Positions 1 through 9,263 of a stretch of 42,613 nt of DNA are shown piece by piece; within the stretch, counting starts at the first letter, position 1; the number at the start of each line of letters is the position of its first letter. A program made the position numbers and the translations under genes. The notes beneath the pieces are model-generated. The model ran no database searches. It was given only the letters and a program-made list of their open reading frames with translations, and was not told the origin of the DNA. The stretch is from a virus: IMG/VR virus record IMGVR_UViG_3300040809_000386, positions 1-42,613 of that record. The stretch is one strand, 5' to 3'.

Positions 1-589
1 ACCATAGTCCGCCGCCGCGTTTAACAACATCATTTAACTTATATCGTGTATCAGTTGCCCAATTATTTTTATAATCAAAACCTGTATTTAAATTATCCCA
101 GTCATTAACGTTTGCTTCTAAGCCTAAAGCTAAAGAAGCTGCACTAGTATGACCAGTAACACAACGATAAAGTCCAGCGCCGTACTTAACTAAATCTCCA
201 ACTTTGTAGTAAGTATTAATAGCCCAACTTGATTTCCAATCAAAGGATGGCTGAGCGAATGTATCCCATTTAGATTGGTCATTTTCAAGTAGTGCTTGCG
301 ACATATGTCCAGTAGTACAAATGTATACTGTTGAACCATATTTTACAAGATCATTTAATTCATATTGTGTACTAGCTTGCCAGTCACTTCTCCATTTTTG
401 ACCATCTGTCATTAGTTCCCATTTGTTAGTTCCCAAATCTAGATTAAAGTCTGACAATGAAGTATGTCCGGTTACACACAAGTATGTTTTACCGTTTACT
501 AATACTACGTCATCAACGTAATAGGTTGTAGAAGTTACCCAGTTGTTTTTCCAAACAAATCTAATTCTACCTAATTTAAACTCAGCCAT
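1..589 (-). CDS. Tail-fibre-like protein with repeats, N-terminal part only
   Basis: The reading frame is open from an ATG at 589 to the window edge, so only about 196 N-terminal residues are seen. A GGAG Shine-Dalgarno sits 8 nt before the ATG. The N-terminus (MAEFKLGRIRFVWKNNW) is nearly the same as that of the next gene upstream (MADFKLDRIRFKWKNQW), so the two are paralogues. At least four repeats follow, each with the pattern W-x(n)-Y-x(3)-D-x-V-x(2)-G-x(2)-Y-x-C-x(3)-H-x-S. They resemble small carbohydrate-binding (chitin-binding type 5/12-like) modules. The likely role is a virion surface or tail-fibre protein that touches host glycans. The family call rests on the repeat pattern; the substrate is unknown. 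Confidence 0.72.
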   Translation of the reverse strand, partial: MAEFKLGRIRFVWKNNWVTSTTYYVDDVVLVNGKTYLCVTGHTSLSDFNLDLGTNKWELMTDGQKWRSDWQASTQYELNDLVKYGSTVYICTTGHMSQALLENDQSKWDTFAQPSFDWKSSWAINTYYKVGDLVKYGAGLYRCVTGHTSAASLALGLEANVNDWDNLNTGFDYKNNWATDTRYKLNDVVKRGGGLW

Positions 590-625
590 TGCTTACTCCA
601 AAATTTTGTGTCTTCTTATACATAT

Positions 626-3600
626 TTAGCCATTCCCATTTAAGAATAGCTGTGCTTTCAACATATCACCTAATATGCCGTCAGTGAAATTTACATTATT
701 TTCAAAATTAACTACTCCTGTTGGAGAGCTTATTTCATCTTGATTTAATATATTTGTTTGTCCAGCTAATAGTCCGCTGACTACAACATCGGCGCCACCG
801 CCACCAATTTGTGCTTCAATAAATGTTGCTAGTGCTTTTTGTGTCGGCACAATATTATCGCTATTAGCAGCTAATGCTCCGTCAGTGCTAAATTCTCTAA
901 CAACTGCACTAGTACCACCTAACGATACTCCGCCTAGTCTTAGTTCAGTCAATCCAGACAATTGGAAGTCATCTGCATTCAATGTAATAACACCAGTAGC
1001 CTGTTCAACTTTAAACAACTCGCCTACTCTAAAGTTACCATCTTGGTCAGTTGATGTGTAGAACACTCTGCCGCCGCCACTGTCAACTGCTTCGTTAGGT
1101 TGACTAGGTTCGTTAGCAGAATCATAACCAAATATATATCTGCTAGGATATTCAGTATCACTTGCATTACCTGTACCGATATCTAAGAAGTCGTGTCCTG
1201 TTAGTCTAACTTGACTATAGCTTTCTCTAATAGTGATTGCTGTTGCATGTGCTTGTGTTGTATTTGATTTTAAATACGGTGTTATTGCTAATGTTGCTGC
1301 AAAATTTGGTGCTGTTCCAGTAATATTTGAAACTTCAACTACAGCATAAAGCGTGTCAGTGCCAGTAAATTCTAAGTTTGCGCCAGGTCCTGGAATTAAT
1401 GACAATCCTGTTACATTAATAGTTGGCCCAACTGGAAATTCATCTGCATAGCCTGCGCCGCTTACTGTTGCAACAAATGCTGACTGGTACCCTGATCCTC
1501 TTGAAGTCCAAGTAGGTTGTGCTAACACGCCATTGCCAATTCTCACTTCCCATGCACCTGGTGATGTTGCGTTTGGATCTGTAATTGTAACCGTTGGAGG
1601 TGATGACGACTCATAACCCGATCCTGGTTCAATAATTTTAAATTGATTTAATCCGCCACCGGAAATAGCAAGTCTTACAAACGCTGTTGTGCCGCTAGTT
1701 GGATCATCAATAACAACCCTTGGTTCAATTTGATATCTACTTGTACTATCAGGTTGTACAAGAGTTGCTCCGGTGAAATGCTGCCAGCCAGCACTGTCAT
1801 CTGATTCTTTAGCGACAGTAACTTGTTTACTAACATTATCAAATGCTGTAATATATCCATATTGTCCTGCGCCTGCGCCACTAATAATAACTATTCTCAT
1901 ACCATCATAGTTTGCAAATGTATTAATATCTGCTCCTGACAATATCATAGTTCCTGCACCTAATGACCCGCCATCCTGTGCGTTACCTTGTAATTGTAGA
2001 TAACCTGTTCCTAAAGGAAGTAGTCCTGTGCCTGTCAATCTAATTTGGAAGATGCCGCCGTCTCTAGTATTAGCAGTTGTAGAAGTTGCTCCGGTCCCTG
2101 CGCCAGTAACTGTGTATGTTGTGCTGGCATCATATCCTTCACCTGCGTTTGCATATTCTACAGTTAATACTTGGTTACCATCAGTAACTACATCGTTAAC
2201 AATTGCTTGTCCTGCTCTATTATTTAATGAAGCAGTGATTGGTGTTTCAGTGTTATCAACACCTTCTGCAACACTACCATATTTTCCGTATGAGTTGTTA
2301 CCATTAGTACCTCTAATTTTTCCGCCATTCTCTGCAAGATAGCCAATGTGGTTGTAGTATGTAAACACACTAACAAGCTCTGTTCTACCTAAATTTGTAC
2401 ACCATACACCAATACCGTCACTTAGTACCTGTGTAAAGTCGTTAGCAACAATAGAATCGTTGCCGCCAGCATGTAAGTCTCCGTCAATTTTTAATCCTGT
2501 ACATCCTGTACCAATTGTAGTTACATTTTGAATATAAGGGGATCTAGTTTTAATCCAAACACTTTCATCAGTTGGGCCAGTGCCTGGGTCCAAACTTACA
2601 TATGCTACGTCATTAACTGGACGTTTAGTAAAGTATGCATTGTCAACAGTTAATATGTCAAACAAACCTTCCATAGTTAAATTTCTAATGCCGCTGGCAT
2701 TTCTAACATAGAACATCTTAGTTGACTCGTATCCTGTTTCTGGCTGTATTACTGTGCTTCTTAATTCGTCGCCAACAATTGCACAACCTTCTGGCACAGT
2801 AATTGGAAGAACTTCTTTGTAAATTCCAGTTTTAACTATTACAGTTGATTCTTTTAAAGTTTGCACTTTTGCATTAAAGGTTGTTCCAAGACCACCTACT
2901 TGTGTAAAAGTTTCATTTTTCCAAGTATCAAATGTTCTGTTTAGTTGATTCCATAAATCTCGACCAGCATCTTCTTGTGCTTGTGTTCCTGACCATGTAG
3001 ATGTTCCATCAATGAATGCTTCGTACCAACTTATCCATAAAGCAGCATCACCTGCAACTATTGCTCCGGTGCCTCCTAGATCGCCATATGGATTACTTGT
3101 TCTAGCATTATTTGATTCTAGTACTGCTTTTAAATTAGGAGCATCAATAGCATATTGTGCGTTTGCAGATGCGCTTAATTCTAAAGCATTATCAATAGCA
3201 GTGTAATTAATTGAATCTCTATATGTAGGATTAGCTATAATTTGATCACATGCATACTTGATTGTTTTATAAGGAGAGTTTAAACTCTTACCTCTCTCTG
3301 GATTATCAATTCCATCTGGATGTACGTAGAACACATCAGATATAAGATCAAGATCTTGCCAATCTAGTCCTGTAGATTGTACACGTAAAACCTGTCCTTC
3401 ATTACCTCTAGCAAATCTTTGCTTGTTTAATTTAGCAGGATCGTTTGTATATGTAATTAAATCACCGCGTGTTGTTAGTACGTTTGAAGTTTTACCTTCA
3501 GCATGTAAATTCCATGTTACTGAATCAGTATCTGGTCTTTTACCTGTTGTTGATATATGCTTTACTGTACAAATATATGTATTTGATCCATATGTTGCAA

Positions 3601-5068
3601 GATCTTCTAGTTTGTATTCTCTTTGATTAGCCCACTGACCTCTCCACTGTCTGCCGGGAACAACTACTTCCCAATGCGTTGCACTTGGAGGTTCAACTAC
3701 ATCTTCATTGTCTAAGATAGCAACATATAAGTAACCGTTGTGTCTAACAACATCTCCTACTTTGTATTCTTGCGAGCTATCATAATTATAATCGCCCTTG
3801 TGATCAAAGTTTTCATAAACTTGTTGCCAAGTTGCTGTATCCGTTGCTTGCGGCTTTACGTTTACATTATTTACTAATGCTCTATATCCATATCCGCCAT
3901 AGTCAACTACATCACCAATTTGATATTCAACTACTGCGTCCCATTGATTTTCAAATTCCATTCCTTCTAAATATAAATTCCAATTGCTTAGTTCAGATGG
4001 AAAATCCGGTGGACTTGCAGAAATGTGTTGTGTAACACATTTCCAAATACTCGATCCTTTTTTAACAATGTCGTTAACTTTATAATTTACGCCAGCAGTA
4101 TGATTTTGTAAATAATTAACCGCTTGAAACGCTATTTCCCATTTAGATAAATCTAATTCAATACCTTCGTCTGTTGTTGCTGCACTAACATGTCCAGTAA
4201 TACATCTGTATATTGTTGCATTATTTTTTACAAGATCATTTGGTCTGTAGCGTGTGGCATTGACCCATGCGCCTTTGTATGAGTCTTGTTCTGAAATAAT
4301 ATGCCAGTTCTGAGATTCTGATTCTAATCCATCGTTGAATATTGAAGTACTAGTATGTCCATTAATACATTTGTAAATATAGCCATTATAAACTACTATA
4401 TCTCCTATATTATATATTGTACCGACAGTCCAGTCGTTTTTATATACTTGACCGTCGATTTGTTTTTCCCATACTGCTTCATTAGATACATTAAAATCGT
4501 TGCCCATTCCTGTGTGAAAATGGCAGTAAAAAAAGAATGGCGTAGCATCAAGAGGAATAGTAATTCTTATTTCTCTATAATGTGCAGTATTAAAATTAGC
4601 AACATAATTATCACCAGTAACCTCGGTATGATTAATATAATATTTTACACCGTCTTCAAATCTAAAACCACTGTTTACTAATGTACCATCTTCTGTTTTG
4701 CTAAAGAACATAGGATGAGGATTTGGCGTTCCTCCGTCAGCATTTGGAAAATAAACGTTAGTTTGATCGTCTTGATTGAATACGTATGTTAAACCTTTCT
4801 TTAACGTAATTTCAGGATTTAGTTGTCCTGAAACTCCATTGAAGTAATAAATGTTTCCTGTGTCAGCAGCATTTCTTCCTACGGTTATATATACTTCTTG
4901 ATCCAATGCGCCAAAGTCAGCAGCAAAAGATGCTGCTGACGTGTGTCCTACACGACATACATATGTTGAACCTGCATATTCTACAATCTCGTCTTTAATG
5001 TATGCAGTAGTCGGGGACCATTGATTTTTCCATTTAAAACGTATTCTATCTAATTTAAAATCTGCCAT
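626..5068 (-). CDS. Giant modular tail/receptor-binding protein (1480 aa)
   Basis: Seven repeats of the W...Y..GD.V.Y.G..Y.C...H.S type fill roughly residues 10-530. A cupredoxin-like domain (about residues 57-194) is inserted after repeat 1, with candidate copper ligands His118, Cys182, His185 and Met188. From about residue 580 there is a right-handed beta-helix (pectate-lyase-3-like) region, seen in the FYVHPDG start and the GIYKEVLPITVPEG stretch near residue 748. Gly/Thr-rich beta structure and a phage-fibre C-terminus follow. The start is preceded by AGGA, 8 nt away (leader TTAGGATAAAAA). It shares its N-terminus with the partial gene at 1-589 and lies last but one in a run of minus-strand tail genes. 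The likely role is adsorption apparatus or virion surface. The exact T4 counterpart (gp10, gp12, gp34-37) cannot be assigned. Confidence 0.75.
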   Translation of the reverse strand: MADFKLDRIRFKWKNQWSPTTAYIKDEIVEYAGSTYVCRVGHTSAASFAADFGALDQEVYITVGRNAADTGNIYYFNGVSGQLNPEITLKKGLTYVFNQDDQTNVYFPNADGGTPNPHPMFFSKTEDGTLVNSGFRFEDGVKYYINHTEVTGDNYVANFNTAHYREIRITIPLDATPFFFYCHFHTGMGNDFNVSNEAVWEKQIDGQVYKNDWTVGTIYNIGDIVVYNGYIYKCINGHTSTSIFNDGLESESQNWHIISEQDSYKGAWVNATRYRPNDLVKNNATIYRCITGHVSAATTDEGIELDLSKWEIAFQAVNYLQNHTAGVNYKVNDIVKKGSSIWKCVTQHISASPPDFPSELSNWNLYLEGMEFENQWDAVVEYQIGDVVDYGGYGYRALVNNVNVKPQATDTATWQQVYENFDHKGDYNYDSSQEYKVGDVVRHNGYLYVAILDNEDVVEPPSATHWEVVVPGRQWRGQWANQREYKLEDLATYGSNTYICTVKHISTTGKRPDTDSVTWNLHAEGKTSNVLTTRGDLITYTNDPAKLNKQRFARGNEGQVLRVQSTGLDWQDLDLISDVFYVHPDGIDNPERGKSLNSPYKTIKYACDQIIANPTYRDSINYTAIDNALELSASANAQYAIDAPNLKAVLESNNARTSNPYGDLGGTGAIVAGDAALWISWYEAFIDGTSTWSGTQAQEDAGRDLWNQLNRTFDTWKNETFTQVGGLGTTFNAKVQTLKESTVIVKTGIYKEVLPITVPEGCAIVGDELRSTVIQPETGYESTKMFYVRNASGIRNLTMEGLFDILTVDNAYFTKRPVNDVAYVSLDPGTGPTDESVWIKTRSPYIQNVTTIGTGCTGLKIDGDLHAGGNDSIVANDFTQVLSDGIGVWCTNLGRTELVSVFTYYNHIGYLAENGGKIRGTNGNNSYGKYGSVAEGVDNTETPITASLNNRAGQAIVNDVVTDGNQVLTVEYANAGEGYDASTTYTVTGAGTGATSTTANTRDGGIFQIRLTGTGLLPLGTGYLQLQGNAQDGGSLGAGTMILSGADINTFANYDGMRIVIISGAGAGQYGYITAFDNVSKQVTVAKESDDSAGWQHFTGATLVQPDSTSRYQIEPRVVIDDPTSGTTAFVRLAISGGGLNQFKIIEPGSGYESSSPPTVTITDPNATSPGAWEVRIGNGVLAQPTWTSRGSGYQSAFVATVSGAGYADEFPVGPTINVTGLSLIPGPGANLEFTGTDTLYAVVEVSNITGTAPNFAATLAITPYLKSNTTQAHATAITIRESYSQVRLTGHDFLDIGTGNASDTEYPSRYIFGYDSANEPSQPNEAVDSGGGRVFYTSTDQDGNFRVGELFKVEQATGVITLNADDFQLSGLTELRLGGVSLGGTSAVVREFSTDGALAANSDNIVPTQKALATFIEAQIGGGGADVVVSGLLAGQTNILNQDEISSPTGVVNFENNVNFTDGILGDMLKAQLFLNGNG

Positions 5069-5081
5069 TTTTTTATCCTAA

Positions 5082-5453
5082 TTATTCGTTGCCAGCCGAA
5101 GATGACCCATCATCATATGCTACTTTTGTATTTACACTTGCTACTAATTCGCCTTCACTATTAACATAATACCAAACATTTTTATCATGCCATCTATACT
5201 GTTCGTAATTTAAGTTACTATATAGAAGCTCGTGGTCGATATCTCTGCCTTCGTAAAAGTCAAAACCTTCTTCTAGTTGATCATAATCGTTTGCGTTATC
5301 GCCCGGCTTATTAATTTGTATGCTTCCATTAGCATCCATTTGATCCATTTTGCCTAAAAACAGCTCTCCGTTGTCTGTTCTACGTAATCCATAAAAATAT
5401 CTATTTCTTACGGCTGATAAAATTTGATCTGCATTTTGTCCCATATATGACAT
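5082..5453 (-). CDS. Small conserved virion-associated protein (123 aa)
   Basis: The protein starts MSYMGQNADQILSAVRNRYFY. It is acidic and Tyr-rich with no membrane segment or signal peptide. The ATG at 5453 has AAGGGG 7 nt upstream. It sits between two giant tail proteins in the same orientation with gaps of only 11-13 nt, so it is co-transcribed with them and is probably a tail-fibre accessory or structural protein. I do not recognise an enzymatic motif. The function is inferred from position only. Confidence 0.6.
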   Translation of the reverse strand: MSYMGQNADQILSAVRNRYFYGLRRTDNGELFLGKMDQMDANGSIQINKPGDNANDYDQLEEGFDFYEGRDIDHELLYSNLNYEQYRWHDKNVWYYVNSEGELVASVNTKVAYDDGSSSAGNE

Positions 5454-5464
5454 ATCATTACCCC

Positions 5465-5794
5465 TTATACAATATCTACATAACTAATAACGGCATCTAA
5501 CGATTCAATTTGATTCGATACAAGATACAATTGATTTGACGGTGCAAGAATTAATTTTTCTCCTGCTGCTAGTGCTCGCAAACTTGTGTTTGGCGGTACC
5601 ATAACATCTTTCATAAAGTATCCTTCAACACTTGTGTCGTCATGTACTAAAACACTAGCACTTACAACACTTTCAGTTAAGTTTGCTAAACTTAAACCTA
5701 CAATAGTTGATCTAGTTGCTGCATCAGTTTCTATTGCTAAGATTGGAACTGTCCCAACTTCTTTTACTACTTTATTTTTAAATTGTGTTGCCAT
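5465..5794 (-). CDS. Small beta-rich virion-associated protein (109 aa)
   Basis: The sequence alternates hydrophobic and polar residues and ends in a stretch typical of a small beta-sandwich (SNQIESLDAVISYVDIV). The C-terminus resembles the ISYVDIV/VSYLEV ending of the 175-aa protein at 12426-12953, so the two may be distant relatives that cap or decorate the same structure. The leader TTAGGATAAAAAG before the ATG is almost identical to that of the 1480-aa gene, which suggests duplicated translation signals. Only 4 nt separate it from the 1110-aa gene upstream. Function unknown; a structural role is likely from context. Confidence 0.6.
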   Translation of the reverse strand: MATQFKNKVVKEVGTVPILAIETDAATRSTIVGLSLANLTESVVSASVLVHDDTSVEGYFMKDVMVPPNTSLRALAAGEKLILAPSNQLYLVSNQIESLDAVISYVDIV

Positions 5795-5798
5795 CTTT

Positions 5799-8700
5799 TT
5801 ATCCTAATGTTATTGCGTATTCAATTGCTAAATCTTCTGCTGCTGTTACACTGATTGAACCTGTTGCACCTGCTACAGAAACCCAACTAAATCCGTCCCA
5901 TATTTCTAAATATCTTTGCTCTGTGTTATATCGTACCATACCAGTTTCTCTGTTAGCAGAAGCTGGACGTTGTACATTTGTTCCGACAGGTACAATAAAT
6001 CCACCTGTACCTGCAATTTTAAAATAACCAGAACCAGACTGTTCAAATAATGTTACTGCGTCTACTGCTCTATTTGTTATCGTTGAATCTTTAAATGCTA
6101 GGTCATCTATAACAACTGCTCCGCTGCCATTAGATGACAGCACTAAATCAGTATTTAGCGTAGTTGCTTCAATGACATTTCCGTCAATAACGATATCATC
6201 TACTTCAATTCTTGGTGTTTCTAATTTATCTGCATCAATTGTAGTAACTACATTATTGCTAATATAAAATCTAATAATATCGTCGTTTGCGCCTGGAGTT
6301 AGTTCTGGTGTTATATAAGTGTCTCGATCTAAATCGTATACTCCACTTAATGTAATCCAATTACCGTCGTAACCTTCGAACAAGTTAGTATCAGTGTTAT
6401 AACGAACCATACCAGTTGCAGGCGTTGGTCGACTTGCTGTATTTCCTTTTGGTAATTGCAAAGCACTTGACGAACTAATTCTAACTGTGCCGCTGTCTGA
6501 ATCTAAATTAATGTCTCCTGACAAACTTTCAATTGTATTACCGCTTAATCTTAAATTTCCTGTTTCAATTTTGTCACCAGTAATTGTAGTAACGTTGCCA
6601 CCGGTATTAATAGTTATGCCGCCAGTAGTGTCAATATTAAAGTCAGATGTAGTAAAATCTACAGTACCTGTTGATTGATCAATATGGAATAAATCACCAA
6701 CTCTAAAATCGCCTTTGTGATCAACTGAGCTATATCTTACTTTTGCTCCGTTTAATTCAGTAACTTCATTTGCTTGTATTACATTTGTATCGTCGTTGTC
6801 AGTTAATTTACCTGTGCCAATGTACGCTAAGTTTTGACTTACTAGATACATTAATACGCCTTTGCCGTCGCCTACTACTCCGTAGTTTCCGTATACACAA
6901 GCACTTGCAATAGAACGTAGTTCTGCACCGAAGTCTGTAGTATCTGCTAATGTTACATAGTTAGCTGTAGCTCCGCCGCTAAATCTTATGTCTTGTGAAT
7001 TTAAAGTGTCATCCGGAAATACTGTCGCTGCATTAGTTCCATTAAAATGTAATAACAATGATGTATCTGTATCACTTGTTTCTTCTGATGTTGGAGCAAC
7101 AAAATTACTAGTATACCTAGCTACACCTTTTGAAACTCTTAATTCGTCAATGTAACCGTTAAAATAATCTGCTGAGCCGTCAAAAATAGATCCAATTACT
7201 AATGGTTTAGCTGTGCCATAATTATGATTGTCAGTGTATGTTGCACCCGATTGTGTTCCGTTAACAAATAATTTTGTACTTGTTCCTGATTTTGTTAGTG
7301 CTACGTGTGTCCAAGTATTTGCACTTATTGTTGCTCCGGAAATTTGATTTCCGCTATTTGTATAATAAAATAGTTGATTAGATGCATCAATATATAACAT
7401 AGGTGCTAAATCAACTGCTGAACCTGCTCTAAAGTCAACAATAGTTTGTACAGTACCTGGATTAGTATGATAAATCCAAAAACTAATTTCTAATTCGTCA
7501 GTACCAAAGCCAAAGTCATCTTGTGATGTTATTCCAACATAGTCGCCAGTGCCGTCAAGCAATAAACTTGTTTGCCCAAATTTCTTCTGTGTTGTACTTA
7601 ATTGAGCATCAGCATATGCTGTAGTAGATTTGCCGCCGCGTTCTGCAGCAGTTTCTAAACCTGTTAAGTTGCCTGGTATATAAAATTTACCATCCGAATC
7701 AATACTATCAATTGTTCCTGTTGCAAGAACTGTAACACCATCAGTATCGTAGTAAGTAAATGTTTCCGCAGCACTAAATGTTCCTGTAACATCGCTAACT
7801 CTTACTGAAGTTTTTCCTGCTGCTTTTAATCCTGTAGCACCGTTAAGTGCATATAAGCCTCTGTTTGCAAAATATGTAAAACAGTTTAACCATTCAATTC
7901 TTGTACCGTTAGTAACAGTTAATGCATCTACTCCAGGCGTAATAAAAGTTACACTATGGAATAAACATCCTGCTTCTCTTGATGCTGCATTTGCTATACT
8001 GCCGTCAAGTTTGGCGCCACCGCCTGCATCACCTTGAGCAAAGCCTCTTGGATCGTCTGCAGGTGTAACACTTCCTGATGTAATTACACTTACGTTTCTA
8101 ATATATGGCGATCTTGATGTTACTGTAAAGTTGTTTGCAAACTCAAAAGCATATCCTGGAGCAAAGAAGTCTTTGATTGTAACATCTTCGATTGTAGATT
8201 CACCGTTGAGTAAAAATGCTGTGTTGTTAACAGAACTAACATGCGGTACAATATTTACGCTACGAATACTGTGTCCTTTTAGCGTTACACCGGCTGGTAC
8301 AGTCATTGGAAATAATTCTGTATATACACCTGGATAGATGTGAATAGTATCGCCTGCTGTTGCTTGACTTAGTGCATGTTTAATTGATGCATAAGGATCA
8401 TTAGGATGATCACCGGTGTAAGTGTCATTACCATTTTCTGCAACATACAGTGTATTACCTTGACGAAGTGCTAAGTTGATTCCGTCAGCAAGTATGTTAG
8501 TTGTAGTTACTGTTCCTGCATAAAAATTATTAGTCCAAACATCTTGCCATTGTTTCCCGCCAAGTGCCGGGTCAGTACCTAGTTGATACGTGTCTGTTGC
8601 GTCTGGTACAATATCACTTGCAATTTCTGCATTAAAAGTAACATTATCAGTATCTGCATCGCCAATTGTAATATTACCGTCTGCTGTAATGTTTCCTGTT

Positions 8701-9131
8701 GCCGTAATATTGCCATAAACATTTGTATTACCAAATATTTCAACAGTGCCGTTACCGTTTGGATTTATTTGTAAATTAGTGTCTGCAGAGTTTGTACTTA
8801 TAACATTGTTTTCAATGTCAAAGTCATCAATAACTAATTTTTGTTGGTACACTGTATTATTATTAGCGCCTAGTGTTAGACGATTTGTTACAGAAGATAT
8901 AGTGTTACCAGAAATTCTAACATCACCGAAAGCACCATCTCCTGGTACTTCTAAATTAGTTGTTCTTGTAGTTCCGGTTACATCTAGGTCATACTGGGGA
9001 CTTGCATTGTTTATGCCGATGCGACTGTTTGTAACATCTAGATATAGTAAGTCATTCTCAAAAGCTAGATCTACTCCCTCACGAAGCAGGTTTGCTTTTA
9101 AGAGCGGACCACTTATTCGACCAATAGCCAT
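5799..9131 (-). CDS. Modular beta-helix tail protein with LamG domain (1110 aa)
   Basis: The N-terminus (about 1-45: GRISGPLLKANLLREGVDLA and LLYLDVTNSRIGI) matches the 814-aa neighbour, as do the beta-helix domain (about 225-430, with GDHPNDPYASIKHALSQA and IYPGVYTELFPMTVPAG) and the C-terminal ending (AIEYAITLG against DIYAIVLG). The two are paralogues. This copy carries about 300 extra residues (435-733) containing a concanavalin/LamG fold (about 516-700; LLLDGTGDYVGI, FWIYHT, TWTHVALTKSGT, LFVNGT, GYIDELRVSKG). Two copies of the phage-fibre motif RPxxxxGMVRYNTxxxxFE lie near the C-terminus. It has its own late promoter and a structured leader. The likely role is a virion surface protein that binds glycans; the target is unknown. 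Confidence 0.75.
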   Translation of the reverse strand: MAIGRISGPLLKANLLREGVDLAFENDLLYLDVTNSRIGINNASPQYDLDVTGTTRTTNLEVPGDGAFGDVRISGNTISSVTNRLTLGANNNTVYQQKLVIDDFDIENNVISTNSADTNLQINPNGNGTVEIFGNTNVYGNITATGNITADGNITIGDADTDNVTFNAEIASDIVPDATDTYQLGTDPALGGKQWQDVWTNNFYAGTVTTTNILADGINLALRQGNTLYVAENGNDTYTGDHPNDPYASIKHALSQATAGDTIHIYPGVYTELFPMTVPAGVTLKGHSIRSVNIVPHVSSVNNTAFLLNGESTIEDVTIKDFFAPGYAFEFANNFTVTSRSPYIRNVSVITSGSVTPADDPRGFAQGDAGGGAKLDGSIANAASREAGCLFHSVTFITPGVDALTVTNGTRIEWLNCFTYFANRGLYALNGATGLKAAGKTSVRVSDVTGTFSAAETFTYYDTDGVTVLATGTIDSIDSDGKFYIPGNLTGLETAAERGGKSTTAYADAQLSTTQKKFGQTSLLLDGTGDYVGITSQDDFGFGTDELEISFWIYHTNPGTVQTIVDFRAGSAVDLAPMLYIDASNQLFYYTNSGNQISGATISANTWTHVALTKSGTSTKLFVNGTQSGATYTDNHNYGTAKPLVIGSIFDGSADYFNGYIDELRVSKGVARYTSNFVAPTSEETSDTDTSLLLHFNGTNAATVFPDDTLNSQDIRFSGGATANYVTLADTTDFGAELRSIASACVYGNYGVVGDGKGVLMYLVSQNLAYIGTGKLTDNDDTNVIQANEVTELNGAKVRYSSVDHKGDFRVGDLFHIDQSTGTVDFTTSDFNIDTTGGITINTGGNVTTITGDKIETGNLRLSGNTIESLSGDINLDSDSGTVRISSSSALQLPKGNTASRPTPATGMVRYNTDTNLFEGYDGNWITLSGVYDLDRDTYITPELTPGANDDIIRFYISNNVVTTIDADKLETPRIEVDDIVIDGNVIEATTLNTDLVLSSNGSGAVVIDDLAFKDSTITNRAVDAVTLFEQSGSGYFKIAGTGGFIVPVGTNVQRPASANRETGMVRYNTEQRYLEIWDGFSWVSVAGATGSISVTAAEDLAIEYAITLG

Positions 9132-9244
9132 CTCTTCTCCTCAGTACGGGGATCCTGTCCCTCTAGCCTAATTTTCAGCTTGCGCTCTTTGCCGGCTAAC
9201 CACAGTCTGACCCTGCAGGTATTGGTCATACTCTGCATTAATAT
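9132..9244 (-). promoter_or_regulatory. Structured 5' leader of the 1110-aa tail gene
   Basis: About 110 nt separate the late promoter from the ATG, and the stretch is visibly GC-richer than its surroundings. On the minus-strand RNA it folds into several helices. 9214-9237 gives UGCAG(A)GUAU/AUACCUGCA around loop GACCA, whose GACC could pair with the GGGUC just 3' of the stem (pseudoknot). UUAGCC (9194-9199) pairs with GGCUAG (9163-9168) around an inner AGC-GCAA-GCU hairpin with a GNRA loop. A GGGA/UCCC hairpin and then GAGGAG (Shine-Dalgarno) precede the start. A 41-codon frame (9113-9238) is also open but has no ribosome site. A folded leader acting on translation or RNA stability is the better reading. 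Confidence 0.5.
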
Positions 9245-9252
9245 TATTTATC
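9245..9252 (-). promoter_or_regulatory. T4-type late promoter (GATAAATA) for the 1110-aa gene
   Basis: The minus strand reads CGATAAATA, close to the T4 late consensus TATAAATA recognised by gp55. It lies about 115 nt before the ATG at 9131 and right after the 814-aa gene ends, so it separates two long units. Confidence 0.65.
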
Positions 9253-9263
9253 GTTTTTTAGGA

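Noticed and set aside
9113-9238. 41-codon leader ORF as a real gene
   Set aside because: It has no Shine-Dalgarno and its sequence is also explained by RNA hairpins; kept only as an alternative in the findings.
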